Both the position numbers and the translations under genes were made by a program. Below, piece after piece: positions 6,826 to 8,510 of a stretch of 8,510 bases of DNA. Within the stretch, counting starts at the first letter, position 1; each line of letters begins with the position of its first letter. Origin of the DNA: Ruminococcaceae bacterium UBA6364 (GTDB lineage: Bacteria; Bacillota; Clostridia; Oscillospirales; Acutalibacteraceae); assembly GCA_002440045.1 (NCBI GenBank), contig DJRI01000164.1:1-8510 (forward strand), written 5' to 3'. The notes below the pieces were generated by a model. The model was not told where the DNA came from. It worked only from the letters and a program-made list of their open reading frames with translations, and made no database searches.

Positions 6826-6839
6826 TCTCAATTAACAGT

Positions 6840-6989
6840 TTAAAGGTCGTCGGCGTCCTGCACGGGCTTTTCGCCTTTTTCGGGCGTGCCTGTGTAAGAG
6901 CCGTCGGTGTCGCTTTTAATATCGTTGAATTTCGGCTTAAACGCCTTTATTGCAGAGTTATCTCTGTTTTTTGTCTTTTTGTTTTTCAA
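6840..6989 (-). CDS. Small 49-aa protein with TTG start and conserved-looking acidic C-terminus
   Basis: On the minus strand a frame opens at TTG 6989-6987 and ends at TAA 6842-6840. Its ribosome site GAGGTGAT (7001-6994) matches eight consecutive bases of the anti-Shine-Dalgarno complement, with a 4-nt gap to the start, stronger than any other site in the window. The 49-residue product has a Lys/Asn-rich basic N-terminus (KNKKTKNRDN), a middle FKPKFNDIKSDTDG (17-30), and an acidic end in which SYTGTPEKGEKPVQDADDL (31-49) stands out. I recall short clostridial hypothetical proteins that end in a similar SYTG...PVQDADDL pattern, but cannot check this here. No signal peptide, membrane segment or cysteine is present. 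It converges on the 800-aa gene and diverges from the GH3 gene across 63 bp. Its function is unknown. Confidence 0.75.
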   Translation of the reverse strand: MKNKKTKNRDNSAIKAFKPKFNDIKSDTDGSYTGTPEKGEKPVQDADDL

Positions 6990-6993
6990 AAAT

Positions 6994-7001
6994 ATCACCT
7001 C
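6994..7001 (-). promoter_or_regulatory. Strong ribosome binding site that decides the TTG start of the 49-aa gene
   Basis: GAGGTGAT on the minus strand is an 8-base perfect match to the 16S rRNA 3' end. The only start codon at a suitable distance is TTG at 6989; no ATG follows within the frame. Confidence 0.8.
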
Positions 7002-7039
7002 GTCGATATTATTTCAAAAATATAAAAAATAATACTTTT

Positions 7040-7046
7040 AAGGAGG
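7040..7046 (+). promoter_or_regulatory. Ribosome binding site of the GH3 gene
   Basis: AAGGAGG lies 6 nt before the ATG at 7053 and supports this start. The AT-rich sequence upstream (7006-7039) must hold the promoter because the neighbour on the left is on the other strand. TATTAT (7007-7012) and TATAAA (7021-7026) are possible -10 boxes, but no matching -35 stands out. Confidence 0.85.
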
Positions 7047-7052
7047 ATACCG

Positions 7053-8510
7053 ATGAAATACGCTGAACTTACGGCAAAGCTTTCTCTTGAAGAAAAAGCG
7101 GCGCTTTGCTCGGGCAAGGATTTTTGGCATCTTGTCGATGTTGAAAGGCTCGGCATTCCGTCAATTATGGTAACCGACGGCCCGCACGGCCTCAGAAAAC
7201 AGCGCCAGGACAAAACCGCCGCAGGCGATGTTCTCGGCAACAGCGTGCCTGCAACATGCTTTCCTACAGCGTCGCTTACCGCAAGCTCGTGGGACCCGGA
7301 GCTTTTACTCGAAATGGGCAAAGCTCTCGGCGACGAATGTAAAAAGGAGCAGGTGAGCGTCCTTTTGGGACCGGGCGTAAATATGAAGCGCTCGCCTTTG
7401 TGCGGCAGAAACTTTGAATATTTTTCAGAGGACCCGTTTCTTGCGGGAAATATGGGAGCCGCATTTATAAACGGCGTTCAGAGCCGCGGCGTCGGTACGT
7501 CGCTCAAGCACTTTGCACTCAATAACCAGGAATGCCGCCGAATGACCATAAGCTCCGTTGCTGACGAACGCACAATGCGCGAAATATATCTCACCGCGTT
7601 TGAGATATGCGTAAAACAAGCGTCGCCGTGGACGGTTATGAATGCTTATAACAAAATTAACGGCACATACTGCGCCGAAAACAAATGGCTTCTTTCTGAC
7701 GTTTTGAGAAAAGATTGGGGCTATAACGGACTTGTTGTTACCGATTGGGGCGCAGAAAACGATATTGCCGAGGGTCTTAAAGCCGGGCAGAACCTTGAAA
7801 TGCCGAGCTCCGGCGGATATAATCCGCAAAAAATAGTCGAAGCGGTCGAAAACGGAACGCTTCCTATGGAAGTGCTTGACAATAACGTCGATACAATTCT
7901 TGACCTTATTTTCAAGAGCGCCGAAAATCTTACCGAAAACGCCGAGTGCGATATGGCGGCGCATCACACTCTTGCAAGAAAGATTGCTTCGCAGTCTGCC
8001 GTTCTTCTTAAAAACGACGGCGTTTTGCCGCTTGACAAGAAGAAAAAGATTGCCGTAATAGGCGAAATGGCGAAAAATCCGCGTTATCAGGGCGCGGGCA
8101 GCTCTCTTATTAATCCCACCAAAATTGACGACGCATACACGGAGTTCTTGAAAGAGGGCTTTAGGGTTGCGTATTCAAGAGGATATGACAAGGCGACCGA
8201 CGTGCCCGACGAAAATATGATTTCGGCTGCGGCGGCGCTTGCAAAAAAAGCCGATGTTGCCGTCGTTTTTGCGGGTCTTACCGAGGTTTATGAGTCCGAA
8301 GGCTTTGACAGAAAGCATATTGAGCTTCCGCCGTCGCACAACGAGCTTATTAAAGCCGTTTGCGCCGCAAACAAAAACACGGTTGTTGTGCTTTCGGGCG
8401 GCTCTGCGGTTACAATGCCGTGGCTTAATGAAGTAAAAGGCGTTCTTAACTGTATGCTCGGCGGCCAGGCAAGCGGAAGCGCGGCGGTTGACGTGCTTTC
8501 GGGCAAGGTG
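7053..8510 (+). CDS. Glycoside hydrolase family 3 protein, beta-glucosidase-like (3' end beyond window)
   Basis: The frame is open from ATG 7053 to the window edge (486 codons). It starts MKYAELTAKLSLEEKAALCS with no signal peptide, so the enzyme is probably cytoplasmic and acts on imported glucosides or oligosaccharides. The N-terminal TIM-barrel domain has MVTDGPHGLR (39-48, with the sugar-binding Asp 42), LLGPGVNMKRSPLCGRNFEY (104-123), FSEDP (124-128), KHF (152-154) and GLVVTDWGA (226-234), in which Asp 231 is the expected nucleophile. A linker leads to the alpha/beta sandwich domain at ASQSAVLLKNDGVLPL (312-327). ESEGFDRKHIELP (414-426) matches the region of the acid/base residue, most likely Glu 416. 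No PA14 insertion is seen between the sandwich start and this motif. Related enzymes are commonly about 700-800 aa, so the rest of the sandwich and the fibronectin III-like domain should follow. Substrate (glucoside, xyloside, other) cannot be told from this part. Confidence 0.93.
   Translation, partial: MKYAELTAKLSLEEKAALCSGKDFWHLVDVERLGIPSIMVTDGPHGLRKQRQDKTAAGDVLGNSVPATCFPTASLTASSWDPELLLEMGKALGDECKKEQVSVLLGPGVNMKRSPLCGRNFEYFSEDPFLAGNMGAAFINGVQSRGVGTSLKHFALNNQECRRMTISSVADERTMREIYLTAFEICVKQASPWTVMNAYNKINGTYCAENKWLLSDVLRKDWGYNGLVVTDWGAENDIAEGLKAGQNLEMPSSGGYNPQKIVEAVENGTLPMEVLDNNVDTILDLIFKSAENLTENAECDMAAHHTLARKIASQSAVLLKNDGVLPLDKKKKIAVIGEMAKNPRYQGAGSSLINPTKIDDAYTEFLKEGFRVAYSRGYDKATDVPDENMISAAAALAKKADVAVVFAGLTEVYESEGFDRKHIELPPSHNELIKAVCAANKNTVVVLSGGSAVTMPWLNEVKGVLNCMLGGQASGSAAVDVLSGKV

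Noticed and set aside
7425..7967. 180-codon open frame antisense to the GH3 gene
   Set aside because: It is opposite conserved GH3 motifs including the nucleophile region, shows no known domain and has no ribosome site; it is a codon-bias shadow.

Overview
The window looks like a chromosomal segment of an anaerobic Clostridia-type Firmicute, probably of the gut Oscillospiraceae/Ruminococcaceae kind. The grounds are strong Shine-Dalgarno sites (AGGAGG, GAGGTGAT), a tRNA-Thr promoter with perfect TTGACA-17-TATAAT boxes, chromosomal-type parA/parB (soj/spo0J) genes next to serS and a serine tRNA, and a Clostridia-like variant of SerRS. The lineage is an inference from gene content and style. parAB beside tRNA genes and serS is typical of a region near the replication origin, but no oriC, dnaA or parS site is visible here.

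Layout. Positions 1-390 hold two tRNA genes on the minus strand: tRNA-Ser(UGA), cut by the window start, and a complete tRNA-Thr(GGU) with its own promoter and an intrinsic terminator that begins on the last base of the encoded CCA. Positions 391-612 are a divergent regulatory region with the tRNA-Thr promoter on the minus strand and an extended -10 promoter for parA on the plus strand. Positions 613-6764 are a tightly packed plus-strand gene cluster, parA-parB-serS-rlmB-(800-aa membrane protein), with gaps of 11, 21, -4 and 19 bp, so it probably forms one operon. Positions 6765-6839 contain an interrupted inverted repeat between convergent genes. Positions 6840-6989 (minus) encode a 49-aa protein with a TTG start, which is easily missed. 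From 7053 to the right edge runs the first 486 codons of a family 3 glycoside hydrolase.

How the genes fit together. ParA and ParB act in origin segregation. SerRS and RlmB act in translation (tRNA-Ser charging and 23S rRNA 2'-O-methylation). The last gene of the cluster is the most unusual. Its eight predicted membrane segments, loop sizes and residual motifs read as a heavy-metal-type (P1B) P-type ATPase. However, the actuator domain is reduced with no TGE, the CPC motif is gone, DKTGT has become D-A-N-D-I, and the GDGxNDxP hinge is missing, while the N-terminus is a ~250-residue acidic, probably disordered tail. It is an intact open frame, so it looks like a maintained pseudoenzyme rather than a decaying gene. 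This is the best candidate for undescribed biology in the window. The GH3 gene is a separate transcription unit, probably for cytoplasmic beta-glucoside or oligosaccharide breakdown.
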